Made by a program: the position numbers and the translations under genes. From positions 3,419,277 to 3,483,276 of the forward strand of contig MU271143.1 of assembly GCA_021432605.1 (NCBI GenBank): a stretch of 64,000 nt of DNA. The letters are read 5' to 3'. Below, piece after piece: positions 1-10,656 of the stretch (the first letter of the stretch is position 1; each line of letters opens with the position of its first letter). A model generated the notes under the pieces. The model did not search any database. It was not told where the DNA came from and saw nothing but the letters and a program-made list of their open reading frames with translations. This DNA comes from Coniochaeta sp. PMI_546 (taxonomy: Eukaryota; Ascomycota; Sordariomycetes; Coniochaetales; Coniochaetaceae).

Positions 1-1370
1 ACTAGCAGTAGCGCCAGGGAGTAAATGATGAAGCAAGCGACCATGCCGCCAAAGATGACAAGATGTGGGATGAAGCCGATGATGCATACGGTCGGGTAGC
101 GCAGAAGACTCTGCGCTGATGGGTCGTCGAAGGAGAAGTGCAGGGCGGCCCAGACAATGCTCCCCATGAAGAGCAAGGCGTTCAGTCCGGTCCTGACAAG
201 GCGATCCTTGGACTGCGTGTTGAATATGCCGGACAGGTGGCTCACCACATGGCCCATAGTCGACAAGAAGGCCACGAGCAAGACCTCTGGCGGGGTGTTA
301 ACCCTTTTCATGATCATGTTTCGAGTGATGGCGATGTTGTTGCCCAGCTGCGACGAGCTCTTGGGGGAGGAGGCGTTCGCAAACAAGCCCCAGCCGAGCT
401 GATTGCTTATGGCAGCTTCGGCTTCGGAGAAGGCTAGAGAGTGCTCGAAGAGGGTCATGCCAGTCTCGGCAGCAACAGGCCGGCCCTGAACGGCGCAGGA
501 TACGGCCTCCACGAAGTTGCTCAGGCAGAAGGTGCCGAACAATGGCCACAGCCGAGACAGAGAGCCCCGAAGGTTTGCTGCTGTCTCCTCGTCTTCACGG
601 GGTACCATCCGCACCGACACACAGGACTGCTCGTCTGTAGCACCGAAAAGGAGAGTTGAGCTGAGACCATGTAGGAAGCTGTCGGTCTGTGTGAACATGA
701 GCTCGGAGCTCTTGCTCGAGTTGCCCCAGCGTAGTTCTGCGAAATCGGGAGACGTCTGGCATTGTATCGACTCCAGCAAACTCCGAGCTTGTATAACGAG
801 CAGAACTATAGGTAACAGTCGAAGGGCAAGTCGAGCATGCCAAGGGAGACGAAACCTCCGGCGCGGAGCGGCGAATATGAGCGTGCGATTGAGGATGATG
901 GCCATGCCGAAGCAGCAGAGAGCCCACTTGCTCGTGGCGTAGCTGAAAACGCTCCCAAGCCCCCTCGCACCTTCCATCGAGAATCTCGTTACGAACGCAT
1001 TCGGGTCTTGCTCGGCAGCGACGGCCGGGGCGGCGGCGGCGGCGGCGACTGTCGCCTGGACGAATCCGGGCGTGGTGTGGAATACGCCGGCGTCGGTTGA
1101 CTCGGGGATGATGCGCTGGCCGAAGCCGTCGATGGCATCGGGGAAGGATATGTATGAGCCGCCGAGCCTGCCCAGCTTCATCACCATCCGCGGACCGGCC
1201 TTGACGAGGTCTTCTATCGATGGAGTCAGCTTCGATATGTTGACTGCGTATCCGAGTCGTTGGGCGGTCCAGAGCGTGAAGTTGTGCCACATGGTCGCAT
1301 TGTTGAAGACGGCAGCTGATGGCTGGGCGGCGTACATGCCCGCCATTGTTTCGCCCATGGTCTCCGCCAT
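1..1370 (-). CDS. Multi-spanning membrane protein, probable Asi-type RING ubiquitin ligase (3' truncated by window edge)
   Basis: One open frame of 456 codons runs from an ATG at 1370 to the window start, so the C-terminus is missing. The first ~145 residues are soluble. Hydrophobic segments follow at about 149-168, 180-198, 285-305, 385-403, 412-430 and 438-456. The middle contains the motif AETGMTLFEHSLAF and then IMKRVNTPPEVLLVAF. I associate this arrangement with fungal membrane RING ubiquitin ligases related to Asi1/Asi3 of the inner nuclear membrane, which degrade mislocalised membrane proteins. The RING domain is expected at the C-terminus, outside the window, so this is family recognition and not proof. 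No intron is needed in the visible part. An arginine-rich overlapping ORF at 595-1290 is a frame shadow. It is transcribed away from the RRM gene, with 650 bp between the two starts. Confidence 0.6.
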   Translation of the reverse strand, partial: MAETMGETMAGMYAAQPSAAVFNNATMWHNFTLWTAQRLGYAVNISKLTPSIEDLVKAGPRMVMKLGRLGGSYISFPDAIDGFGQRIIPESTDAGVFHTTPGFVQATVAAAAAAPAVAAEQDPNAFVTRFSMEGARGLGSVFSYATSKWALCCFGMAIILNRTLIFAAPRRRFRLPWHARLALRLLPIVLLVIQARSLLESIQCQTSPDFAELRWGNSSKSSELMFTQTDSFLHGLSSTLLFGATDEQSCVSVRMVPREDEETAANLRGSLSRLWPLFGTFCLSNFVEAVSCAVQGRPVAAETGMTLFEHSLAFSEAEAAISNQLGWGLFANASSPKSSSQLGNNIAITRNMIMKRVNTPPEVLLVAFLSTMGHVVSHLSGIFNTQSKDRLVRTGLNALLFMGSIVWAALHFSFDDPSAQSLLRYPTVCIIGFIPHLVIFGGMVACFIIYSLALLL

Positions 1371-2021
1371 GATGTGAGATGGGGTGGACGGAGTGATGGG
1401 CGATGTTGGCCTGTTCAGGGCCGGAGATCCTTGGCCAGGAGGTGTGATGGTGTTATACTCGTTGCTTCATTGTCTTGCCAGTGCTGATTGGTCTGTAATC
1501 TTATCGACTTCCGCAGAAAGGCACGGCGGTGTTTCGGTACCGCGTCCTACTGAACGGGAGTACTGTATGTACGTAGTCCTGGTAGTATGGGATGCGATAG
1601 CTGGTCGCTTATCTGGCTGGTGATGCGTGAGGCTCGCCGCTCGCGTGGTTGCACCGGCCCGCAGCACGTCACTGAGGTGGGGCTGCAGATGATCGGTCCA
1701 GCTTTCCCGAGCAGCTGGAAACGAGTTACTGTGGTGCGCACTGTACCATGCAGGTACAAACACTGTAGTATTAAGCCCAATAGTTAGGACGACAGCGCCC
1801 CAACTCTGGCTCTGAAGCTCTGTAAAAGTGGCGGAATACAGTTATTTAATGCAGCAGGATAACTGTGTCTCACAACTCCAACTTCACGGCATCTCCAAGG
1901 CTTTTGCATTCGTCGCCATCTCTACGTTGACCAAAGCACGACTCTACTCAAGCAAAGTCTAGTGTATACTGCACAAGCTCGCGCGAAACAGCTACAGATT
2001 CTGTTTGCGAACTCATCAAAA
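1371..2021. other. Divergent intergenic region
   Basis: This 651-base gap lies between two divergent start codons and must hold the promoters of both genes. No ORF here looks conserved, and I see no clear TATA box, repeat or RNA gene. Confidence 0.5.
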
Positions 2022-2945
2022 ATGGCCTCAGAAGCGCCCATTTCCACGTACGTGTCATTGCACTTCGACACGTACATCCATGGAACACCTCCCAAGCTTC
2101 AACCGTAATCCAGGTCAAGTCATGACTAACCTCTCTATCCGTCCCCTGTGTAGCGTCTATGTGCGGAACCTCGAGGAACGGGTCAAGCCTGAGATCCTCA
2201 AAGAGACCCTCCGCGCCATATTCTCCGAGTACGGAAATGTCATCGACATCGTCGCCAAGACCAACCTCAAGGCAAAGGGCCAGGCCTTCGTTGTCTTCGA
2301 CAAGCCCGAGTCGGCACAGGCTGCCATCGAGGAGGTGCAGGGTTTCGAGGTCTTTGACAAGCCCATGCAGGTCGCCTTAGCGCGGTCGAGGAGTGACGCC
2401 ACGGTTGCCAGGACGGGCAACGAGGAGGAGTTTGAGGCGCATAAGAGGCATCGGATGGCGGAGAAAGGTTGGACATCACCACCCCAACCACCACCACCGA
2501 ACCTCCTGACGTACTAACTTTACTAACACACCTTCTTTCACCAGACAAGAAACGCGCCCTCCAGGCAGCAGAAGAGCAAAAGCGCAAACGCCCCGGCGTC
2601 GCCGCCCCAGCCGACCTCGCCGCCCGCCCGGCCAAGGCGGCGCGCGGAGCAGGTCTCAAGGCCACCGGACCCGCGCCCGCGGCCGTGGTGCCGGACGAGT
2701 ACCTGCCCCCCAACAAGATCCTGTTCGTCCAGAACCTGCCCGACGACTACGACGTCGAGGCGCTGACGGCCATCTTCGGCCGGTTCGAGGGCTTCCGCGA
2801 GGTGCGTCTCGTGCCCGGACGGAGGGGGATTGCCTTCGTCGAGTACGACTCCGAGGCCGGTGCTATCACGGCCAAGGAGAACACGGCGGGGATGGCGCTC
2901 AAGGGAGGGGAGAAGACTATGAAGGTCACGTACCAGCGACAGTAG
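2022..2945 (+). CDS. U1A/U2B''-like snRNP protein with two RRM domains
   Basis: Exons are 2022-2047, 2154-2467 and 2545-2945, giving 246 residues. RRM1 (about residues 8-86) has RNP2 VYVRNL and RNP1 KGQAFVVF. A basic, Ala/Pro-rich linker follows, then RRM2 (about 170-246) with RNP2 ILFVQNL and RNP1 RGIAFVEY. Two RRMs joined by a basic linker and ending right after RRM2 is the architecture of the U1A/U2B''/SNF family, which binds stem-loops of U1 or U2 snRNA in the spliceosome. I cannot decide between U1A and U2B''. The first intron splits the codon just before RNP2. The second begins with a weak donor (gttgga) but has a CTAAC branch site and a CAG acceptor, and the reading frame closes only with it removed. 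It converges on VMA8, whose stop lies 260 bp away. Confidence 0.88.
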
Positions 2946-3205
2946 TCTTGCTGGCGGAGCAGTTTGGTACGCTCGGGTTATTGCATTTCGAAGGTCTTTT
3001 GGTAAGGTAGGGACATGTAAGGTACAATAAAAAGGGACTAAAAGGACAAACGCGCCAGGCCCCAAGACGGCATGATCTAGTGCGCATGATAGATACCCCA
3101 ATGCAGGAAACGTCCCCATGCCCCTTGATGCCCAACTCCAATCTCAACGGATACTCAGTCTCTCGTCGACACGAGGGGTTCGACGGTGCAGTCATGCGGT
3201 ACCTC

Positions 3206-4360
3206 CTAGAAGATGACATCTTCGTCTTCCTCTTCGGCTAAGAGATTGGCCGGTCCAGAGGTGTCCTCTGGCGCTTGGTTCTCTTGGTCGCGCGCTTGCT
3301 TGTCCTCCCTCTTCTTCTTCATCTCTGCATCCGACGCAGCGTTGTCCTTCTGCTTCTTGTTTGCGACCTGGATGTTCTGTTGTTAGCTTCAAAATGCAGC
3401 TGATGAACACTCGGGTATAACATGCCTTCTTCAGCCTGTAGAACTCTTCTCGGTCGAGCTCGTCGAGCTCGGAGTTGATGTCTGTGTGCGAGCATCAGCA
3501 ATGGTCCAGAAAGGAGCGATACACAAGGCTTACACTTTATTGTGTTCTCTGTGCGGGGGATGATCACATGCTCACTAAAAAAGGGGTTAGTATAGGGAGA
3601 GGACGTTTGAATCACCGGGCACTTGCATTGCATTGACTGCACATGTGTTAGTAACTGTATGTTTCAAGCGATCAAGACCGTTTGACTTGCTTACCTCTGC
3701 GGTTCACAACCTTGATCACCTCATCGAGAATGACAAACGCCGTCTGCAGACTCGCAAGCTCAACCAACGCCTCGACGGCTCTCGCATACGTCTCGCGACA
3801 CTTCTGCACCTGCTGGCCACCCTTGCCGAGACCGGTCATGGCGAAGTCGTTGTTGCCCTCGGTGAGGTAGCTCTCGAAGGCGGGTAGCAGCACACCCGAC
3901 ACATTCTCCTGCTTGGCGCGGATGCGGAAACGGGCCGACCGCGCGGATTCTTGGACCTGGTAGTTGATGTCGCCGCCGACGGCGTATGTGACTTCGGCCA
4001 GGGAGAAGGCTGCGATTGACATGACCCGGCCCATCTTCCTCTTTGCTTCGTCGATTCGTTTCGTGATGTCTCGGAAGCGCCTATGGGGAAGGAGGGAATT
4101 AGATTAGCAGATGCGTTCGTGGGTGTAAGGGGGGGGGAAGAAGACGTACTTGGTGAGGGCTTCGCTCTTTCGCTTCAGCAGACTGTGGCCTGTCTCTGCG
4201 CCCTTGAGCTTTGCCTTCATGATGGCTAGGGACTGCCGGGTGGCAAATACCGCCTCGCGATCCTGGTAGGAAGAGCATTGTTAGCTGCATCTGGGTTGGA
4301 CGGCATCATCGTCACGACGCCCAAGGCAGAGAGGAGAGAGCTTACCCCGGCGCCAGACAT
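3206..4360 (-). CDS. vma8: V-type proton ATPase subunit D
   Basis: Seven exons on the minus strand encode 260 residues: 4346-4360, 4150-4262, 3695-4080, 3627-3636, 3534-3574, 3426-3481 and 3206-3367. The protein matches V-ATPase subunit D, the central rotor stalk of the V1 sector that couples ATP hydrolysis to proton pumping at the vacuole. Family signatures are the start MSGAGDREAVFATRQ, the core MGRVMSIAAFSLAEVTYAVG and the end EEDEDVIF. Exon 4 is only 10 nt. The intron after it starts with GCAAGT and the intron after exon 6 starts with GCATGT; only GC-AG splicing restores the conserved NAIEHVIIPR and RLKKVANKK junctions. Frames and phases close exactly (783 nt). It is divergent from SYF1, with 590 bp between the starts. 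Confidence 0.93.
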
Positions 4361-4950
4361 CTTGAGGGGAGATAGTGCAAGGTATTATTGGTGAGAACCA
4401 AGTGCAAGGTGACCTAGATGGACGAGAGCAAGGACGATGATAGATTGTGGACAGCCAGACGTTGCCGCAGGCCGAAGGAAGGTATCGCGAGGGTACTATG
4501 GTAAGGTACAGTAAGTGTACGTAAATGATGCTGCGACTCCAAGCTGCCACCAGCTTGGCGATGATGAGGTCCAGCTGATAACGCTCATTGGGTGGATACA
4601 ATCGGTTCCAGTCTCCCCACATGAGCTTATTCCTTGGAGGGAGACCTGCAGGTACTTGTTATCATTACATAATGACACACAAGCAACGAGGATTCTGGAG
4701 GATCATGTCGTACCTTGAAGTACCGACTCCACTTTGCTACCTGGATGAACAAGCAGAAAAATAGAGTCGCCTTGAACAACAACGACGACACACGATATCA
4801 GCTCGAGGCCAGTCGCGAGAGCACCTCAACAATACCGACCCATACAACCATGGTGTGACCATTCGTTCTTTTCCCAACATCTTTCCTTTCCTTTCCCCTC
4901 TGGGATCTTTCTCGCCTTTTCCACCCGATCTGCGGCACGCCATAGTCTCC
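4361..4950. promoter_or_regulatory. Divergent VMA8-SYF1 promoter region with CT-rich tract
   Basis: This 590-base spacer separates divergent starts. The 90 bases before the SYF1 ATG are strongly pyrimidine-rich on the plus strand (about 4866-4925, with TTTCCTTTCC-type runs), a common feature upstream of fungal starts. GTACC/GGTAC elements occur at about 4495-4520 and 4710-4724, like those in other gaps of this window. No TATA box is obvious. Confidence 0.45.
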
Positions 4951-7582
4951 ATGGCTCCGACCAACGGGTCTGGCAGACAGCCAGACCTACACCTTGTCGT
5001 ACGTTGCTCTCCTCTGTCGATAACCGAGAACGAGCTATGCTGACCGCGCCATAGACCGAGGATGACTTCCTCTACGAGCAGGACATTGTGCGCGACCCCG
5101 GAAGCACCAAGCCGTGGCTTGCCTACATCGGCGCCAAACTTCAGCATGGAACCGTCCAAGAACAAGCCTTCGTCATGGAGCGGGCCTGTCTCCTGCTCCC
5201 TCGATCATACAAGCTGTGGAAGATGGTGCGTATCTGTCCCTCTGCATTTACTTATCGTCACAAATGTGGTCGTTGGTCTCGCTAACAGTCGCTCAGTACC
5301 TCCGCTTCCGAACGAAACACGTCGCAAAGCTCAACGCCGCCATCTTCGCCGCCGAGTACTGCAAGGTCAACGCCCTCTTCGAGCGGGCCCTCATCCTCCT
5401 GAACAAGATGCCGCGGATATGGGAGATGTACCTCAAGTTCCTGATGCAGCAGCCCCTCGTCACGGTCACGCGGCGCACATTCGACCGCGCCCTCCGCGCC
5501 CTGCCCATCACCCAGCACAACAGGATATGGGCCCTGTACATCCCGTTCGCCAACTCGGCGGCCGGCGACACGGCAGTCAAGATATGGCGGCGCTACATGC
5601 AGGTGCATCCCGAGGATGCCGAGGACTTTATCGAGCTGCTGGTGCAGGTCGGGTATTATACCGAGGCGGTGCACAAGTATATCGATATCCTGAACAATCC
5701 GCGGTTTAGGAGTAAGAATGGCAAGGGGCACTATGAGTTGTGGAGCGAGATGGTTGATCTGATGGTTGAGCATGCCACCGAGGTGCAGACGGGTTACGAG
5801 ACAGGGATCGATGTCGAGCGCATCATTCGGAGCGGTATCGAACGGTTCGCGGACCAGAGAGGGAAGCTGTGGTGTGGTCTGGCGACGTACTGGATTCGCA
5901 AAGGCAGCTTCGAGAGGGCGCGGGACGTGTACGAGGAGGGCATCACGACGGTCATGACGGTGCGCGACTTCACGCTCGTCTTCGATTCGTACGCGGAATT
6001 CGAGGAGTCGATCATCGGTGCCCTGATGGAGCTGGCAGCGACGCGCGCCGAGAAGGGCGTGGTGGATGAGGCGGCTGATTTCGACCTGGACATCCGCATG
6101 ATGCGCTTTGAGCAGCTCATGGACCGAAGACCGTTCCTCCTCAACGACGTCCTGCTACGGCAGAACCCCAACAACGTCAACGAGTGGGAGAAGCGGGTGG
6201 CGTTATGGGGAGACAACAAGCAGGAGGTGGTCAAGACATATACCGACGCCATCGCGGCAGTCCAGCCCAAGAAGGCCGTCGGCGCATTCCACCAGCTGTG
6301 GGCAAACTACGCAAAGTTCTACGAGGCCGGAGGCGATATACGGACCGCGCGGATCATCATGGAGAAGGCCGTCAAGGTACCTTTCAAGTCGGTAAACGAG
6401 CTGGCAGACATGTGGATAGAATGGGCCGAGATGGAGCTGCGCAACGACAACTTTGAAGAGGCCGTGAAGATCATGGCCAAGGCCGTGCAGGCACCAAAAC
6501 GATCAACGGTCGACTACTTTGACGAGACGCTGTCCCCCCAACAACGCGTCCACAAGAGTTGGAAGCTGTGGAGCTTCTACGTCGACCTGGTGGAGAGCGT
6601 CAGCTCCCTCGAGGAGACCAAGAAGGTGTACGAGCGCATCTTCGAGCTGCGCATCGCCACGCCGCAGACGGTGGTCAACTACGCCAACCTGCTGGAAGAG
6701 CACAAGTACTACGAAGAATCCTTCAAGATCTACGAGCGGGGGCTCGACCTCTTCAGCTACCCCGTCGCCTTCGAGCTCTGGAACCTGTACCTCACCAAGG
6801 CTGTGGACCGCAAGCTGGGCATCGAGCGGCTGCGCGACCTCTTCGAGCAGGCGGTGGAGGACTGCCCGCCCAAGTTCGCCAAGATCCTGTACCTCATGTA
6901 CGGCAACCTGGAGGAGGAGCGGGGTCTGGCGCGGCACGCGATGCGGATCTACGAGCGGGCGACGCGGGCCGTGTCGGACGAGGACAGGGCCGAGATGTTC
7001 AACTTCTACATCACCAAGTCGGCGAGCAACTTCGGCCTGCCGTCGACGCGAAACATCTACGAGCGGGCCATCGAGACGCTGCCCGACCGCGAGGCGAGGG
7101 ACATGTGCCTCAAGTTCGCGGAGATGGAGAAGAGGCTCGGGGAGATCGACAGGGCGAGGGCGATATACGGGCACGCGTCGCAGTTCTGCGACCCCAGGAC
7201 CGACCCGGGCTTCTGGGCCAGGTGGGAGCAGTTCGAGGTCCAGCACGGGAACGAGGATACGTATAAGGAGATGCTGAGGGTCAAGAGGAGCGTGCAGGCG
7301 CAGTATAACACGGACGTGAATTTTATCGCTTCGCAGGCGCTGGCGAGGGCGCAGGCCAGGCGGGCCGTGGAGGGGGGCCAGGCGGGAGGGGGAGAGGAGG
7401 AGGTGGACGAGGAGGTGGCGGATGCTATGGCTGCGCTGGAGAGGCAGGCGAGGGCGCCGGTCGGGTTCGTCGCGGCCACGGAGGGCGGGGTGGTTGGCGG
7501 GAAGGGAGTGGCGGGTGGTCAACCTGCTGCTGCGGCGGTGGAGAATCCGGATGCGATTGATATCGATGATATGGATGAATGA
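4951..7582 (+). CDS. syf1: Pre-mRNA splicing factor SYF1 (HAT-repeat protein)
   Basis: Exons are 4951-4998, 5055-5225 and 5297-7582, giving 834 residues, close to the size of yeast Syf1 and human XAB2. The protein is almost entirely HAT (half-a-TPR) helical repeats, visible as recurring W..Y/F..E and A..IYERA motifs such as RARAIYGHAS and HAMRIYERAT. Syf1 is a scaffold of the Prp19-associated NineTeen complex in activated spliceosomes, acting in the nucleus. After the last HAT repeat (about residue 760) the tail becomes Gly/Ala/Glu-rich and ends in an acidic DAIDIDDMDE. The ATG at 4951 was chosen because it is in frame through two phase-0 GT-AG introns and is followed directly by the conserved TEDDFLYEQD segment. 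It is divergent from VMA8. Confidence 0.94.
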
Positions 7583-8136
7583 TTAGATCTTTTCTTTTTT
7601 TTTTCTCGCGAGGGCTCGGTTGTACATAGTTTGTGATATAAAGGGGGACCGTTTTCAGCGTTGGGTGGTTCAGGGATCTTCTGTCGTTTTTATTTTTATT
7701 CTTTCCCTTTGTTCTCACTGTTCACAGGGGTCCAGGATGTTCTCAGGGAAAGAGACAGAGTCGAGGGAGAGGGAATCTTTGCATTTGAATAGGGCAGCTA
7801 GGGTTATGGAGGGGGGGGTGGTAGACATCGCCTCTTCTCTTCAAGAGAGTTCAATATGAGCAATCGTGTGGCCTAGGTTGATTCGCAAGGATATAAGGGA
7901 AAGAGCTCCCTCGTAATTCTTGTCGTATGACGAACGCAAAGAGATCAATTCCAGGTATAAGCGTACAGGTTACGTTGTGCGTGTCACGAAGGGGAATAAG
8001 ATAGCCAGAGAAAACCACAGTAAAGCCCAGAAACCACGGCGAAGAACTCCTCCCAACAGGGAAACACCACTATCCCCAAAAAGTCACTGCCCGCCCCAGG
8101 TTCAAACAAAGCTGCCACTCAGAAAAGACGGGGCCT
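7583..8136. other. Convergent intergenic region
   Basis: A 554-base gap between the 3' ends of SYF1 and the small minus-strand gene. It starts with a T-rich run (about 7590-7606) that fits a 3' UTR. A 123-codon open frame at 7920-8291 is Arg-rich, lacks family features and overlaps the real exon on the other strand, so I do not call it. Confidence 0.5.
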
Positions 8137-8733
8137 TCACGACTTCTTTACCCATCCCTTCTCGGCGAGCTTCTCGTGGAACTTGTGCGCGTAGTTGTTG
8201 TCGACGTGGCCGTCGCGCGAGGCGGGGACGGCGTAGACGGAGCCCTTGCGCTTCTGGAAGCGGGAAGGGGGGACTTTGGATGCGTCTGTGATTATTCCAG
8301 GGTGGTTTTGTTAGCCATTTTTGCGAGCATTTGACACAGAAACTATTCAGCCCTAAGGGTGGATTGCATTGGGGGGAGTGCTTTTGCGGGGGGTGGGGTC
8401 TGCTGGCGCCGGTAGATGCAGCATGTCTGGGACGGTGATGGGAGATGGGAGGCTGAATATGCAAAAACCGAACACGGATGGAAAATAATAAAACACGTAC
8501 CCCATTCGGCGCTCATTCTTCGGTCGCTCGGTGAAGACGAGAGGGTCGGGCTGGACTCGGCCTGGAAAGGCTGGGTGTTGAAGACGGGCACCTCCTCGGT
8601 GGCGGCCGTGGTGTGTTCAGTGGTGCCGGTGCCTGTGTGTATACAAGCTACGTCAGTATGCATGAAGCAGTACTATAACATAAGGTATAACATGTATCAG
8701 ACTGTCTGTCTGGCTTATATACTCACCAGACAT
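8137..8733 (-). CDS. Small conserved fungal protein of unknown function (95 aa)
   Basis: Exons 8727-8733, 8501-8632 and 8137-8285 join in frame (288 nt) with GT-AG borders to give 95 residues. The first coding exon is only 7 nt (ATGTCTG). The N-terminal half is Thr/Ser/Pro-rich and probably disordered. The C-terminal half is basic and compact, with KRKGSVYAVPASRDGHV and FHEKLAEKGW. I have the impression of similar short fungal proteins but cannot assign a function. There is no signal peptide or membrane segment. The gene model rests on phase-consistent splicing and the strongly protein-like last exon. The weakest point is the 7-nt first exon. Confidence 0.6.
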
Positions 8734-10656
8734 AGTGAAGGTAATCGCTAAGGTATATATGGCTTGTTGATGATTTTGCAGTTTCGGGAGAATGAAGAGG
8801 GTCACAGTCACGATGATGGTTGCAAGAAAGAGGAAGAACCAGACTTCCCAAGGTCAGGCAGGGCAGTGATGGAGGATCGATCTTCTTATCTCTTTTTCGA
8901 GTCACAGCTACGATGATAGGACTGGGAGGGCCAGTAGCTGTCTGAGCTACTGGGGGGAGACCAATGGGCAAGAGTGAGACAGATCCCCGCGCTTCTTGCT
9001 TCTTGTGTGTGTGCAAGTGTGGTGTGTGATAACGCTCGACGCTCATCTCTCCTCTTTTCTCGACAGTGAGGAACGCCCCCCTCCGACGTCACTTGGCGGT
9101 CTCGTGCGTCCGCGGTTGCCCCTCACCTCTCAAGAGGCTCAGACGTTTACGCAACAGCCACGAGAAAGAGTGTGCGATGGCGGCAGGTAGCTTGGGCGTG
9201 ACGTCATCTGGTGATAATCCCTCGAGTCAATCTTTATCTCGCTACCGGGCACGCAATTGGAGGCGACGCTACACTGCTTGTCAAACCTCTGGTTAAATAT
9301 GTGCAATACGAAATAGGCGGGAGGCAGATCTGTTTCTGATAACTCACTCGTCTGATACCATCGAGAATAGGTACTGTAGGGCAGGCACCCTTGACGGACA
9401 TAGTACCCGCTCGAATCTAGACCATTCCGTGTGTTAAGGAACTGGTGTGGTGGGTCGAGTCAGATGGACTGAGATCAGTGAGATGCGTATACTGTGGTAC
9501 TGTGGAGAGATGTTGCTGTCTCTCTCTCTCTCTCCTCTTGATACTTGCTTATGGCAGTCGACAGGGACATCTTTTGCTTTCTCTTCGGTTGCTGTTGATC
9601 CACGCCAATCCTCAAATATCCTTATCCACATGAGGTATTAACGCATTCGATGAAGTCGATTCCTCTTGCCTCGGAGCGTAATCACACTGCATCGAGGCCT
9701 CACCCTAATGTCTGGGCATTGCGGCTGTGAAGATACGCTTGCTCAGTCCGGTATGTGTCACGCAGTTAGATGTACGCCTCTGGCATGCCGGATCTTCTTC
9801 CGGACCTTGCCTGATCTACAAGTGTCAGTAGCGGCGTGCAAACCCAAGAATAGGGGTATAACTATGCTTGCGTCCTGCCGACCTCACGCTAGCTAACCCT
9901 CCTGTACCCGAATATCCCGCAGGGCAAGTAAATGAGGCTGTGAAAGCGCGGGTTTTTGCTCTGTGTGCTTCTGGGCCGCATTCGTGGACCCTTCGCGGAT
10001 CGTGGGCCTTAATCATAATGACAGTTTCTCTCGGCATACCGGACTTGGTATAACGTCTCATTTCGACCGGCGACGCAGGCTGTGCCCAGCTAGATGCCTG
10101 GGTTGTAAGAGCGGTTTCACATGCGATTGGAAGTATGGAGAAAGGCCAGGAAATCGTCAACGAGGGAAATACAGATGGGGAAAGTGCCTGAAGAGTGCTC
10201 AGCATGAAAGAGGCGTCAGTAAATGAAGATGCCGACGCGGCTAGGAAACGGAGGCCAGGAGAGGGGAAGATCTTGCCAGGCACAGAAAATCCTAGAAAAG
10301 GAGAACACCGAAGGGAAGGTAAATACACCTCTTGCTGACGAGAAAAGGAAACTTAATGCTGCCGGTCATGGAGGAAGAGACAAGACCACTATGGTCAACC
10401 AAGCTCAGTATTAAATGAGTGTATATGTGTTCCACAGGAGAAGCCAGACCCAGCCGATGACATCCCACAGACACACAGTGAAGGCATATGTACAGTCAAC
10501 ATCAACACCAGCGTCTATCAGCAGCTCGCCTATCCTCACCACACGCCGCTCGAGCTTCCTAATCCTCCTGTGCTTCGGCGATGCGGTCCCTCAGAGTGTC
10601 CTAGCCAACTCTATATCCAGTGTTCTCAGGTCCAGACACAGACACAGGTACAACAC
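8734..10656. other. Gene-poor intergenic region
   Basis: A 1.9 kb gap. It holds a (CT)n run at about 9519-9534 and several open frames of 60-167 codons that lack ATG starts or any recognisable composition. I see no transposon ends, tRNA or conserved domain. The left part must include the promoter of the 95-residue gene. Confidence 0.5.

Noticed and set aside
595-1290. 231-codon minus-strand frame
   Set aside because: Extremely Arg/His-rich and overlaps the membrane-protein frame in another phase; a GC-driven shadow.
6503-7522. 339-codon minus-strand frame opposite SYF1
   Set aside because: Arg/Leu/Pro-rich antisense shadow of a strongly supported gene.
9825-10328. 167-codon minus-strand frame in the 8.7-10.6 kb gap
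   Set aside because: It has no ATG at its start, mixed composition and no domain; equal-length frames exist on the other strand.
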